Shown: in pieces, positions 16,752-24,628 of the stretch
How the letters are laid out: each line of letters begins with the position of its first letter
How positions within the stretch are numbered: position 1 is the stretch's first letter
Origin: Desulfovibrionaceae bacterium
GTDB lineage: Bacteria > Desulfobacterota > Desulfovibrionia > Desulfovibrionales > Desulfovibrionaceae
DNA: 64,000 nucleotides
Direction: 5' to 3'
NCBI GenBank assembly: GCA_031082225.1
Contig: JAVHLG010000004.1
Coordinates: 1 to 64,000, forward strand
Translations under genes and position numbers: made by a program
The notes under the pieces: generated by a model
The model's input: the letters and a program-made list of their open reading frames with translations, nothing else
Databases searched by the model: none
Told to the model about the DNA's origin: nothing

Positions 16752-17012
16752 ATGCCCATCGTAAGCGCCTTTTTCGGGATCATCATCACCATGTACTGGC
16801 GAGAGCATGGCCGCCCGCATTTTCACGCCAAATACGGCGAACACGGCGCAACGTTTGATATCGAAACACTGGACATTCTGACCGGCAATCTTCCCCGTAG
16901 AGCGCGGCTCATGGTCCTGGAGTGGGCCTTCGAGCACCGGGAGGAATTGATGCAGAACTGGCGGCTATGCCAAGAATATTCCACACCCAACCCCATCACC
17001 CCGTTGGAGTAA
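16752..17012 (+). CDS. DUF4160 protein
   Basis: An 86-aa protein with the DUF4160 signature: MPIVSAFFGIIITMYWREHGRPHFHAKYGE, with the conserved HxRPHFHA-type histidine cluster, followed by a short helical tail. It starts 3 nt after the integrase stop and is followed 5 nt later by a DUF2442 gene. DUF4160 and DUF2442 genes are commonly paired on mobile DNA and are suspected toxin-antitoxin-like modules, but the biochemical activity is not known to me. Confidence 0.85.
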   Translation: MPIVSAFFGIIITMYWREHGRPHFHAKYGEHGATFDIETLDILTGNLPRRARLMVLEWAFEHREELMQNWRLCQEYSTPNPITPLE

Positions 17013-17017
17013 CGATC

Positions 17018-17278
17018 ATGATTCCCTGGGAAGTGAAGACCGCCAAGCCGTTGCCGGGCTACCGCCTGGAGGTGACGTTTGCGGATGGACTGCGCGGTGT
17101 TGTCGACCTTTCTGATGTGCCGCACAAGGGCGTGTTCGCCCCGTGGTCGGACCCCGCCTATTTCGAGCAGGTTCGCGTCGATGCCGAGACAGGCACGGCC
17201 TGCTGGCCCAACGGGGCGGATGTGGCCCCCGACGCCATGCACGAAGAGGTGAAACAGCGGCAGGTTTCCGCCGTGTAG
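17018..17278 (+). CDS. DUF2442 protein
   Basis: An 86-aa protein of the DUF2442 family: strands around YRLEVTFADGLRGVVDLSD, then GVFAPWSDPAYFEQVRVD, then TACWPNGADVAPD, the usual ending block. I chose ATG 17018 because the longer frame from 16922 overlaps the DUF4160 gene. The two genes form a tight pair (5-nt gap), suggesting they act together. It may be an antitoxin-like partner; this is inference from pairing. Confidence 0.85.
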   Translation: MIPWEVKTAKPLPGYRLEVTFADGLRGVVDLSDVPHKGVFAPWSDPAYFEQVRVDAETGTACWPNGADVAPDAMHEEVKQRQVSAV

Positions 17279-17287
17279 GCCAAGGAC

Positions 17288-17349
17288 GGCAAAACGGCTC
17301 GGTCACTGTGGACGGCCCATGAGGGGGACGCCATGAGCGCCGTTTTGCC
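17288..17349. repeat. 11-bp inverted repeat after the DUF2442 gene
   Basis: GGCAAAACGGC (17288-17298) is the exact complement of GCCGTTTTGCC (17339-17349), separated by 40 nt. It lies just after the DUF2442 stop. Without a T tract it is an unlikely terminator; it may be a decayed repeat or a long-loop RNA structure. The remaining sequence to 17511 shows nothing else. Confidence 0.4.
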
Positions 17350-17511
17350 ACATATCGTGCGTCTCAAGGGCTGTGAAAGTTGTCGAGACCGCAGCGATAC
17401 GCCGTGCTCTGGAGTAAGTAGAGTGCGCTAGGGGCACCGTGGTTTGCGTGCTGGGGAGATAGACAAGGTGGTAGTGTTGAATTTCAAAGTATAGCTTGAC
17501 TGGAGAACTCA

Positions 17512-18369
17512 ATGTCCTGCTCTACATACCCAACCCCAATTAATAAGAATTTCAGGGCAGATATCAACAAAAAAGGAGAAACGTCATCACCAGAGTATGT
17601 AGCGTATCGCTTTTGGTTGTACCAATATTCATATAGGAACGTCATGTGTGCCAATGATGCGAGAAAAATTGCTGATTTTTGCGTTCTTGCGAAAGGCAAG
17701 GGGATTGATCCACTAACTATAATGTTTGCAAAATTTGACAGTATCATGAATCCTTACATGAACGAAAAAGAGGTGTTCCAGATTGTTTTTCAGTTGCGAC
17801 ACCTTGCATTATTATTTATGAGGACATACAATATATGTCCATTTGCTACCATGGATGGTTTTTATGGTTTTGATTCCGGCAACATACTGCGGACGCTAAT
17901 TAAAAAGAAACAATTAAAAATGGAATTTTACGATAAAGTATATCACCAGTCACTCAAAGGTTTTGAATACGACCCAGAGACACGCAACCTGAAAATCACG
18001 GTTAACTTGAACCATGATTACACAACAGTCTTGTTGGATGTGGCAAACATAATTGATAATATCACGGGCGAAGTCGATAATGACTTTTTATTTTATATCC
18101 ATGAGAGAAAATTTAGAAAGAAGTTATCAAAATTATCGCCAACAAGCAATGCGTCAAGAGCTGTTGGATTGTGGATTTGGGATGCTATTGACAAACAGAT
18201 TGGAAAGGAGAAGCCTCCGTATGGCGCTATTTCAAAAACGATACATCGCCTCAAAGAAAAATTTGATCTTTCAAGTTTAGGGTATTCGGCGTCATCGGAT
18301 AGAACGTTTTCAAATATGTATTATAAAACGTGCAAGTGCATTGAAGATAGAGATGTTTATTCTATATAA
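17512..18369 (+). CDS. AT-rich hypothetical protein (possible defence or cargo gene)
   Basis: A 285-aa protein that I do not recognise. The gene is strikingly AT-rich compared with everything around it, with A/T-ending codons and many Asn, Lys, Ile and Tyr residues, a sign of recent import. There is no signal peptide, membrane segment or clear nucleotide-binding loop; it looks soluble and mostly helical, with a basic patch (ERKFRKKLSKL) near residue 200. GGAG at about 17501-17504 supports ATG 17512. It lies between the DUF2442 gene and the AlpA-like regulator, a slot where integrated elements often carry phage-defence genes, but no defence family can be named. Confidence 0.7.
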   Translation: MSCSTYPTPINKNFRADINKKGETSSPEYVAYRFWLYQYSYRNVMCANDARKIADFCVLAKGKGIDPLTIMFAKFDSIMNPYMNEKEVFQIVFQLRHLALLFMRTYNICPFATMDGFYGFDSGNILRTLIKKKQLKMEFYDKVYHQSLKGFEYDPETRNLKITVNLNHDYTTVLLDVANIIDNITGEVDNDFLFYIHERKFRKKLSKLSPTSNASRAVGLWIWDAIDKQIGKEKPPYGAISKTIHRLKEKFDLSSLGYSASSDRTFSNMYYKTCKCIEDRDVYSI

Positions 18370-18570
18370 CACGAAGAATGTTCTTGTCACGTGAACAACA
18401 TACAAGCCTGCTGGAGTAGCACCCCTCTTAGCGCGGCACCTTCTTTAACCTGGAGATAGCCGTCCTTCTCACAGGGGAAATTGGAAACTCAGACCCTTCA
18501 GATAGAATCCTAGACATGCTTGTCAGGCTATGAGTTATCTTTCGGGTGAATTCACCGAAGGAGAGCTCGT
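18370..18570. other. 200-bp spacer before the regulator
   Basis: No gene is supported. The region is where the AT-rich gene ends and GC-rich element backbone resumes; it should hold the promoter of the AlpA-like/primase operon, but no convincing boxes were found. Confidence 0.3.
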
Positions 18571-18777
18571 ATGCTTAAAGGTCTTCACACCCGCGAAGCT
18601 GCCCAATACCTGGGCCTTTCACCCGGCACCCTCGAAGTCTGGCGCTGCAAGGGGCGTGGCCCCCGCTATTCCAAGCTCGGGAAACGGGTCGTTTACGACC
18701 CCGCCGACCTGGACGCCTATCTCGCCGAGCACAAAGTCTTCACCATTGATTCCATGCCGTCCTCGGCAAGGCGATAG
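18571..18777 (+). CDS. AlpA/excisionase-like helix-turn-helix protein
   Basis: A 68-aa protein of the MerR-like HTH_17 (excisionase/AlpA) type: LHTREAAQYLGLSPGTLEVW, then GRGPRYSKLGKRVVYDPADL, the recognition helix and wing. In satellite-like elements this protein acts as excisionase and/or transcription activator of the integrase. A GAAGGAGAG site upstream (about 18557-18565) supports ATG 18571. It lies 11 nt before the primase gene and is probably cotranscribed with it. Confidence 0.88.
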   Translation: MLKGLHTREAAQYLGLSPGTLEVWRCKGRGPRYSKLGKRVVYDPADLDAYLAEHKVFTIDSMPSSARR

Positions 18778-18788
18778 CGAGGTGCCGC

Positions 18789-21200
18789 ATGAGTAGCAAT
18801 GCAGTCTTCACATTCCGTGGAGAGATTAAGAGCGGTGGCTTGGTCCCGGATGAGATTATCGCCGATGGAAAGCTGCACCGTTGCGGTACGGTGGGCAAGG
18901 AACGCGGCAAGGACGGGGCTTATGTGCTCCATGCCGATCCCCCCGTGTCCGGGTGGTGGCAAAACTACCGTACTGGCGAATCCGGAAAATGGGCTGAACG
19001 CCATTCTCGCCCCATGTCCTTTGCCGAAAAGGATCGGCTCCAGGCCTCGTTCGCCGCCGCCCAAAAAGCCCGGCTGGACGAATCCTCGCGTCGCCACGCC
19101 AAATCCAGGGAAACCGCATCCCGTATTTGGGAGAAGGCTGATCCCGCCCCTCTCAATCATCCCTATCTTGTCCGCAAGGGCGTCAAGCCGCTTGGCGATA
19201 TCCGCGTAGCCCCTGACGGACGTCTCATCGTCCCGCTTCTGGACGATGCCGGCGCGATCATGTCTCTGCAATTTGTTGCGGCAGACGGAGAAAAACGCTT
19301 TCTCACCGGTGGCGCTATAAGCGGCGGCCACTTTACGATCCCAGGGGATGGCGGCCCCCTGTGCATCGCGGAAGGATATGCCACGGGGGCAAGCATCCAT
19401 GAGGCAACGAAACACACGGTCCTTATCGCGTATCATTGCGGCAACCTCATGTCCGTGGCCACCATGGCCCGTCAGAAGTATCCGGACAGACAGATCATCC
19501 TGTGCGCCGACAACGATCACGAGACAGAAAGCGCCCGTGGTCAAAATCCCGGGGTTACGCATGCGACCGAATCGGCCCGCGCTGTATCCGGGCTGTTGGC
19601 AATTCCAAGATTCAAAGTGCCGGGCGGTGCGACTGACTTTAATGACCTGGCCCGAATCGAGGGGCTTGGTGCCGTTCGGGACAGCATTTTGGCTGCGATC
19701 CCGGTTCTGCCCGCTGTTACCGGGAATGATGCCTGGCCTTCGCCGGTACGGTTTGAAACCGAACACTCGCCGGATATCCCGGCCCGGCTGTTTCCTGGTA
19801 TCTTGGGAGAGTTTTGCTCGGCGCTTGCCGAGGAACTGCAAGTTCCTTTCGAACTGCCGTTGTGCAGCGCTCTTGGAACGATTGCCGTCGCTGTCCAGCG
19901 AAAGTGCCGGGTTTGGGTCAAAGACGGTTATGCCGAACCCCTGAACATTTTCGCCTTGTGCCCATTGCCCCCGGGCGAGCGGAAAAGCGCCACGGTTGAA
20001 GCCTGCAAAAAACCGCTGGTGGAATGGCAGACTGATAAAAGCCGTGAGATGCAAGACGGGATTCGCGAGGCGGCAAGCGAGCGCCGTACACTGGAAAAGG
20101 CCATCGACATGAAGCGGGCCAGCATCGGGAAGGCGAAGACCGCCCAGCAGCGCAAGGATCTTATCCAGGAAATTAAGGCGATGGAGAAAGAGCTCCCAGA
20201 TGTTCCCAGGGCTCCCCGCCTTCTGGCCGATGATTTCACCCCCGAGGCATTGGCGCTGCTCATGGAAAGACACGAACAACGCATTGGGCTTCTTGAGGCG
20301 GAGGGCGGCCTGTTCGATACCCTCGCCGGGAGATATTCCAATGGCGTGCCCAATCTCGACGCCGTGCTCAAATCCTGGTCCGGCGAAACCTGCCAGATCG
20401 ACCGCCGTGGAGCGGAGACCATCATCCTGAATGATCCGCACCTGACCCTGGTCATTTCCCCCCAGCCGGAAGTCGTCCAGGCGCTCGCGGGGCAGCCGGG
20501 TTTTCGCGGCAGGGGGCTTGTCGGACGCTTCCTGTATTTCATGCCGCGAAGTCGCCTGGGAACTCGGTCCCTCGATTCCTCCCCCATGCCGGAGCCCGTC
20601 GCGCGAAAATGGCGGCAGACGATTCAAGGGCTCCTGTCGATTCCCTGGAAGAGAGATGCGCATGGAAATGCGGTCGCATATGACGTGCATCTCTCCACGG
20701 AGGCGTCGAACCTGGTGAGGAAGTTCGCGCAGGATGTGGAATCCGCGCTCCTTCCTGGTGGAACGCTGGAGCATATGACGGATTGGGGTGGGAAATACCT
20801 GGGACAGGCGATCCGCCTTGCCGGGCTCATGCATATGGTCACGGCTCCCGAACCCTTGACCGAACCACTGTCGCTGCAAACCATGGAGAATGCGATTGCT
20901 GCGGCCACGATTCTCGCGGCGCACGCAACGGCCGCCTATGGGCTCATGGGCAGCGATCCGCAGTTGGAATGCGCCCAGGCCATCTTGAAATGGATCAAGC
21001 GCGACCGCGTGTCGTCGTTTACCGCCCGCGACGCCATGGAGAAGGTCAAGGGCCGCTACCCGACCATGGACAAGGTGAAGGCCGGTTTGGCCATCCTGGA
21101 AGAACGGGCATTCATTTTTCCGGTCAGTCAGGACTCGCGCAAAGGTCCGGGCCGCAGGGCGAGCGCTGTCTATACGGTCAATCCCAACACATGGGCATGA
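18789..21200 (+). CDS. Toprim primase fused to a DUF3987 helicase-like ATPase
   Basis: An 803-aa replication protein of integrated elements. Residues 1-290 resemble the TraC/Toprim primase part: KADPAPLNHPYLVRKGV, then LCIAEGYATGASI near 190 and ILCADNDHE near 235, the acidic Toprim motif. From about 330 the DUF3987 domain follows, with a degenerate nucleotide loop LPPGERKSATVE near 395, a central coiled region (430-475), and RGRGLVGRFLYFMP near 575. The C-terminal 70 residues form a winged-helix-like tail. It should prime and help unwind the excised element. The catalytic acids appear intact. It closes the element backbone; cargo begins after it. Confidence 0.88.
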   Translation: MSSNAVFTFRGEIKSGGLVPDEIIADGKLHRCGTVGKERGKDGAYVLHADPPVSGWWQNYRTGESGKWAERHSRPMSFAEKDRLQASFAAAQKARLDESSRRHAKSRETASRIWEKADPAPLNHPYLVRKGVKPLGDIRVAPDGRLIVPLLDDAGAIMSLQFVAADGEKRFLTGGAISGGHFTIPGDGGPLCIAEGYATGASIHEATKHTVLIAYHCGNLMSVATMARQKYPDRQIILCADNDHETESARGQNPGVTHATESARAVSGLLAIPRFKVPGGATDFNDLARIEGLGAVRDSILAAIPVLPAVTGNDAWPSPVRFETEHSPDIPARLFPGILGEFCSALAEELQVPFELPLCSALGTIAVAVQRKCRVWVKDGYAEPLNIFALCPLPPGERKSATVEACKKPLVEWQTDKSREMQDGIREAASERRTLEKAIDMKRASIGKAKTAQQRKDLIQEIKAMEKELPDVPRAPRLLADDFTPEALALLMERHEQRIGLLEAEGGLFDTLAGRYSNGVPNLDAVLKSWSGETCQIDRRGAETIILNDPHLTLVISPQPEVVQALAGQPGFRGRGLVGRFLYFMPRSRLGTRSLDSSPMPEPVARKWRQTIQGLLSIPWKRDAHGNAVAYDVHLSTEASNLVRKFAQDVESALLPGGTLEHMTDWGGKYLGQAIRLAGLMHMVTAPEPLTEPLSLQTMENAIAAATILAAHATAAYGLMGSDPQLECAQAILKWIKRDRVSSFTARDAMEKVKGRYPTMDKVKAGLAILEERAFIFPVSQDSRKGPGRRASAVYTVNPNTWA

Positions 21201-21239
21201 ATGGAGAAAACCATATCATGCAAGCCTGTCAGATCTTAG

Positions 21240-21260
21240 GCGCACAATTCGCAGATTCGC
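21240..21260. repeat. 21-bp inverted repeat, left copy
   Basis: GCGCACAATTCGCAGATTCGC at 21240-21260 is exactly complementary to 47911-47931. The two copies enclose the entire cargo (about 26.7 kb) and exclude the integrase/primase backbone. Confidence 0.75.
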
Positions 21261-21709
21261 AGAATGAAACCTCGCCCTCGGGTCGCGCAAGGCATCGCAT
21301 CAGGTGTAGTATTGAAGGGATTCTCCCTGTGTGCCAGACGCTCAACTTTTGTTGCAACAATCTGAGATAGTGGTGCAAACTTGCGTTCGGTTTGCATGAT
21401 TGCCAGCAACAGAGTGGTGTTAGGGAGCTTCCTCTCGATATATTGAGCCATGGCGCCAGACCCACAACCTGCTCAAGCTCTACAGGCACGGACTCGCTGG
21501 CGGGGAGGATACGGAAAGTGGGTAGATCGCCCTGGCGGGCTGCCCGGCGAAAGACGATCAAGGAACAATGAAGGCCGGTCGGGTCACCTGGGAGGCACTC
21601 GCAGGCTCGGTGAGATAATCGGTTTCGGAACTGTTGATCAAAAGGCGAGAAAACTTCGTGGGACAGGCTCTATAGGGGGACGCCCCCCTGAGCATCAGAG
21701 GATGGCCCT

Positions 21710-21740
21710 GGTCATATCCAGCCAGTTGTCACATATGACC
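21710..21740. promoter_or_regulatory. Palindromic GGTCATAT/ATATGACC site 1
   Basis: GGTCATAT (21710-21717) and TGTCACATATGACC (21727-21740). The latter is a near-perfect 14-bp palindrome and, reversed, matches site 2 at 22545-22558 in 13 of 14 positions. It lies about 265 bp before the DUF3309 peptide gene. The binding protein is unknown. Confidence 0.5.
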
Positions 21741-22003
21741 ACATACGGTCGCCGTCTGGGACTTCACCCCGTGGATCATGCATAATATCCTCATTTATCA
21801 ATGATAGTTGAAGATGTCTGCGCCATATGTGGCCAATGGCCTGCTTCTTGTATCTCTGCTCTGCCATCAGGTCACAACCTGGCAAAAATCATGTCAGTCA
21901 GGATACTCCGTGAATGATCGCCTTGATGCCGTGATGATACTTTCGACATGCAACATTCAAAGAATCCTGAGAAAATAAACAACGAATTCACAGAGAATAG
22001 AAA

Positions 22004-22174
22004 ATGTCAAAGACGACGCTCTTTATTGCTGGCCTTGTCCTGGTTCTGGTCGGAGTCATTCCGATCTGGCCACGTAAAAAATTATGGGGATATGCGACAA
22101 GCACGAGCATAAGTCTTGCAGTTATGTTGATAATCGTCTTTCTGTTGATAAGCAATGATATGATATCACTATGA
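22004..22174 (+). CDS. DUF3309 small membrane peptide, copy 1
   Basis: A 56-aa peptide with two hydrophobic stretches around a GVIPIWPRKKLWGY loop, the DUF3309 signature (P-x-W-P...WGY). Family members are tiny inner-membrane proteins common near stress genes in Proteobacteria; function unknown. A second, more typical copy lies at 22953. AGAGAATAG precedes the ATG. The stop overlaps the start of the next frame. The family consensus GPSGG is replaced by ATSTS here, so this copy is more divergent. Confidence 0.8.
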   Translation: MSKTTLFIAGLVLVLVGVIPIWPRKKLWGYATSTSISLAVMLIIVFLLISNDMISL

Positions 22175-22209
22175 ACAATCATAATAGAAAAGAAATATGG
22201 GTAAGCACA

Positions 22210-22497
22210 ATGAAAACAATATGGCAACCATTGCTTTTCGGTTGTAGCCTTTTGGCATCCATTCTTTTTGCGAATGCCGCAAACATTGAACAACCCCAGG
22301 CCGTGCCGAAGCCACCCTATGTCGAGGTTGTGCCTGATGCCTTTCACCATGGGGAGCCGATGCCGCGCAAACTCTTCACGAACAACGACGGCAGGGCCTC
22401 CGTGTCACGGGACGATTCCGCCGGGGAAAGGCAAACGCCCGCACCACCCCCCACAGAGAGATCCCGCCAGGACGGATGGCAGCCAACCTGGCCCTGA
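22210..22497 (+). CDS. Exported hypothetical protein
   Basis: A 95-aa protein starting MKTIWQPLLFGCSLLASILFANA, a clear signal peptide with cleavage near residue 23. The mature part is short, polar and proline-rich (VPKPPYVEVVPDAFHHGEPMP, then APPPTERS), with no domain I recognise. ATG 22171 would add 13 residues and overlap the DUF3309 stop; 22210 puts the hydrophobic core in place for export. It is likely periplasmic. It belongs to the group of small envelope proteins in this part of the island. Confidence 0.6.
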   Translation: MKTIWQPLLFGCSLLASILFANAANIEQPQAVPKPPYVEVVPDAFHHGEPMPRKLFTNNDGRASVSRDDSAGERQTPAPPPTERSRQDGWQPTWP

Positions 22498-22952
22498 CAA
22501 GGGCTCAGGACCGGCACGCGCCACATGGCTAGATATGACCAATCGGTCATATGTGACCAAACCAAAGGTCGTTACGTACCGAGCCACCCATTTCCAGAAC
22601 GCATTTTTCGAGAGAAACCATGCTGTTACGCCACTCTCTGGAAATAGAACGCGACTGGCTCGAATTTTGTATTTCATGGTTTCATGGAATCTGCGGTCTT
22701 GCCATTTGCCTGGTAGCATATCAAGCCTGCAGCGCAGAAACAAAATGAGAGACCATTGAATGAAACATGAACGTTGTCAGGCAAACTTCATGGACATGAA
22801 GAATGCTGACCATTGCAAGAGTCGGCTGTTTATGAATATCAATATTCAACTGCCAGCCATGTCTGCCATTGATAAGAGGCTGGTCGCCGTTCATGAAGCG
22901 GAATCAGTATGTCTTTTGCCTACTCTTTACGTATGACAAAGGAGAGTGCCCC
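22498..22952. other. Intergenic region with regulatory palindrome and a doubtful small ORF
   Basis: It contains palindromic site 2 (22533-22558) and a 42-codon frame at 22620-22748 (MLLRHSLEIERDW..., hydrophobic middle) preceded by GAGAG. The frame could encode a small membrane peptide but has no recognisable family. Nothing else is seen. Confidence 0.35.
22533..22558. promoter_or_regulatory. Palindromic GGTCATAT/ATATGACC site 2
   Basis: ATATGACC (22533-22540), AATC, GGTCATAT (22545-22552) form perfect 8-bp arms. The overlapping GGTCATATGTGACC (22545-22558) is itself a 14-bp palindrome with one mismatched pair. It lies after the exported protein gene and before DUF3309 copy 2. Confidence 0.55.
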
Positions 22953-23111
22953 GTGTCCATCACAACAATCATTCTGATAGTTCTTGTGCTCATGCTGTTA
23001 GGCATCATTCCGATCTGGCCACACAGCAGGTCCTGGGGATACGGGCCGAGCGGCGTCATCGGCCTCATTGTGGCCATACTTGTCATCCTGTTCCTGCTGG
23101 GAAAACTCTAA
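22953..23111 (+). CDS. DUF3309 small membrane peptide, copy 2
   Basis: A 52-aa peptide, GTG start with an AAAGGAGA site at 22938-22945. Sequence: hydrophobic helix, IIPIWPHSRSWGYGPSG loop, second hydrophobic helix ending FLLGKL. This is the canonical DUF3309 layout. It is a paralogue of the peptide at 22004 (same VLVL..G.IPIWP...WGY core). It probably sits in the cytoplasmic membrane; function unknown but commonly found with CsbD, BON and GlsB-type stress genes, as here. Confidence 0.85.
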   Translation: MSITTIILIVLVLMLLGIIPIWPHSRSWGYGPSGVIGLIVAILVILFLLGKL

Positions 23112-23214
23112 ACGGACGCATGTCGGCGGGCCTCTCGCTCGCACGCCAAGCGCGATATGGGGTCCATGCCCAAGGGCAAAGTGAAGAACTTGTGACACTC
23201 AATGGGGGAGTCTT

Positions 23215-23802
23215 ATGCAACGGAAACTTGGATATTCTTGTTTGATATTCGGCGTGGCTGCGCTCATCGTTGTGGCGACGACGACTGGATGCGTCAGAAA
23301 TCGAAGGCCACCGCCGCCTGAGGTGGTCACGACATCGAACGACCCTGATGATCGGGCTGTCATCGTCCACAGAAACGATGAAGGGCCTCGGCGGTACTAT
23401 CGAGATAATAATGGGAAGTTGTATTATGTGGACGACGTCGGCTCTGTTCACTCCATTGATCGCAACGTTCGCGTTGAACGAGGTACGGCTGGATTATACT
23501 ATATCGTTGATGATGACCATGACAGGTACTACACGAACACCGATGGAAGACTGTATTACAGGGATTCGTCTGGCGGCGTCATCCATATCGAAGAAAGTGG
23601 CGCCGGACGGGTTATCGATCCCCTTCCCCTCCTGCGAGGCGAGTCCTATCCGAGGATAGAGCATGTGCGGAGTCTCGATTACTGCAACGAGACCTGGAGA
23701 AAGTGCAACACCTCCTGCGACAGGTCTTCCGGGATGAGCAGCAAGCGAGCCTGCTTTGGCGATTGCGACTACAAGCGTGAGCAATGCCTTCAGGCATATT
23801 AG
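23215..23802 (+). CDS. Lipoprotein with YYRD..GxLYY repeats and a symmetric Cys tail
   Basis: A 195-aa protein. Signal sequence with lipobox TTTGC (cysteine near residue 26), so it is a lipoprotein. The middle has two copies of a Tyr-rich repeat (RRYYRDNNGKLYYVDDVG and DRYYTNTDGRLYYRDSSG), each followed by a VHSID/VIHIE segment. The last 40 residues carry six cysteines spaced C-x6-C-x3-C-x11-C-x3-C-x6-C, a mirror-symmetric pattern also found in the secreted protein at 42810. A GGGGGAG site precedes ATG 23215. No family is recognised. It is probably an envelope protein with a disulfide-stapled C-terminal hairpin. Confidence 0.75.
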   Translation: MQRKLGYSCLIFGVAALIVVATTTGCVRNRRPPPPEVVTTSNDPDDRAVIVHRNDEGPRRYYRDNNGKLYYVDDVGSVHSIDRNVRVERGTAGLYYIVDDDHDRYYTNTDGRLYYRDSSGGVIHIEESGAGRVIDPLPLLRGESYPRIEHVRSLDYCNETWRKCNTSCDRSSGMSSKRACFGDCDYKREQCLQAY

Positions 23803-24049
23803 AGGTGTTGCCCGTTGAAAAAATAAATTCGCAATGTGGCTTTTCACATATAAATAGTCGTCATGACATGGAGTGCTTGATGTTTATGATGTCGCATGGA
23901 TCATCTAGCGAAAGTCAGGACGTGCTGGATTGTATCCGCAAACAGAATATAAACAATCCATGTCATAAATAATAACGTAAAAGCAAGTTTAAGAGGAGTG
24001 TGTCGTTTCACTGCCATTTTCAAAAAACAAATTACGCGAGGAGTGTTCC

Positions 24050-24331
24050 ATGAAGAGTTTGACGAAAATCGCCTGCGTCCTGTCCCTTGCCGCCATCCTC
24101 GGGCTTCCCGCCGTCACTGCAACCGCAAGGCCGCTTGGAAGCACCGCCTATTCCGGAATGTCCAATCTTCCGCTTCGCAATTGCGAAGGATTTTGGTGCG
24201 GCCAGCTCAACAGGATCACCATGGATGAACAACTCAAGGTCCTGATCTACGGCTCCGGCGGTGGCTGGTCATACGTTGAAGTCGTGTCCACCGGACAGCG
24301 CGGCTGGGTCTGCAACGAAAACGTCTATTAG
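24050..24331 (+). CDS. Exported bacterial SH3-like protein
   Basis: A 93-aa protein: signal peptide (MKSLTKIACVLSLAAILGLP...A, residues 1-26), then an SH3b-like module: PLRNCEGFWCGQLNRITMDEQLKVL, GGGWSYVEVVSTGQRGWVCNENVY. The WSYVEV..GQRGWV ending is the typical SH3_3 core. One cysteine pair flanks FW (C-EGFW-C) and another lies near the end, possibly disulfides. Such proteins often bind peptidoglycan. GAGGAG lies 7 nt before ATG 24050. Confidence 0.85.
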   Translation: MKSLTKIACVLSLAAILGLPAVTATARPLGSTAYSGMSNLPLRNCEGFWCGQLNRITMDEQLKVLIYGSGGGWSYVEVVSTGQRGWVCNENVY

Positions 24332-24628
24332 CCAGGACATGCGGGCATCCTGCAAGTCGGCCCGGCAGTGAAAATGGCCTTGGAAGAGGGGTCGGCGGCC
24401 CAAAACGCTGACAACAGGGTCCGGGCCAAGACCGAAACAGCCGAGGCGGCGCCCGTCTCATGACGGCATACGCACCGGCCGACCAGGCGGGGTCCAGGAA
24501 GACCCCGCCTGGTATTTCAAGACGAGTGCCGCGTTTTGCAAATGGCCAGGCGTTATCTTGCGGTCGTAGATTCCAATAAATGACATAAACATACAGATTT
24601 CAGCCAAATAACGTGCATAGCCGGGTGT
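24332..24628. other. Spacer between the SH3 protein and the glucan synthase
   Basis: No gene is supported. It contains a strong hairpin at 24483-24512 and presumably the promoter of the large glucan synthase gene, but no clear -10/-35 pair. Confidence 0.4.
24483..24516 (+). terminator. Hairpin terminator before the glucan synthase gene
   Basis: CCAGGCGGGGTC (24483-24494) pairs perfectly with GACCCCGCCTGG (24501-24512) around a 6-nt loop and is followed by TATTTC. It could end the SH3-protein transcript. The T tract is short, so efficiency is uncertain. Confidence 0.6.

Larger units (their letters stand above)
21201..22003. other. Non-coding junction between element backbone and cargo
   Basis: About 800 bp without a convincing gene. 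It contains the inverted-repeat partner of the right end (21240-21260), a short frame ending THNLLKLYRHGLAGGEDTESG near 21460-21530 that looks like the tail of a lost gene, and a palindromic GGTCATAT-type site (21710-21740). The remainder to 22003 is AT-richer and precedes the first small membrane peptide. Confidence 0.45.

Noticed and set aside
21450..21785. 111-codon plus-strand ORF between primase and cargo
   Set aside because: Composition is not protein-like and it conflicts with a more natural-looking but truncated frame; treated as non-coding.
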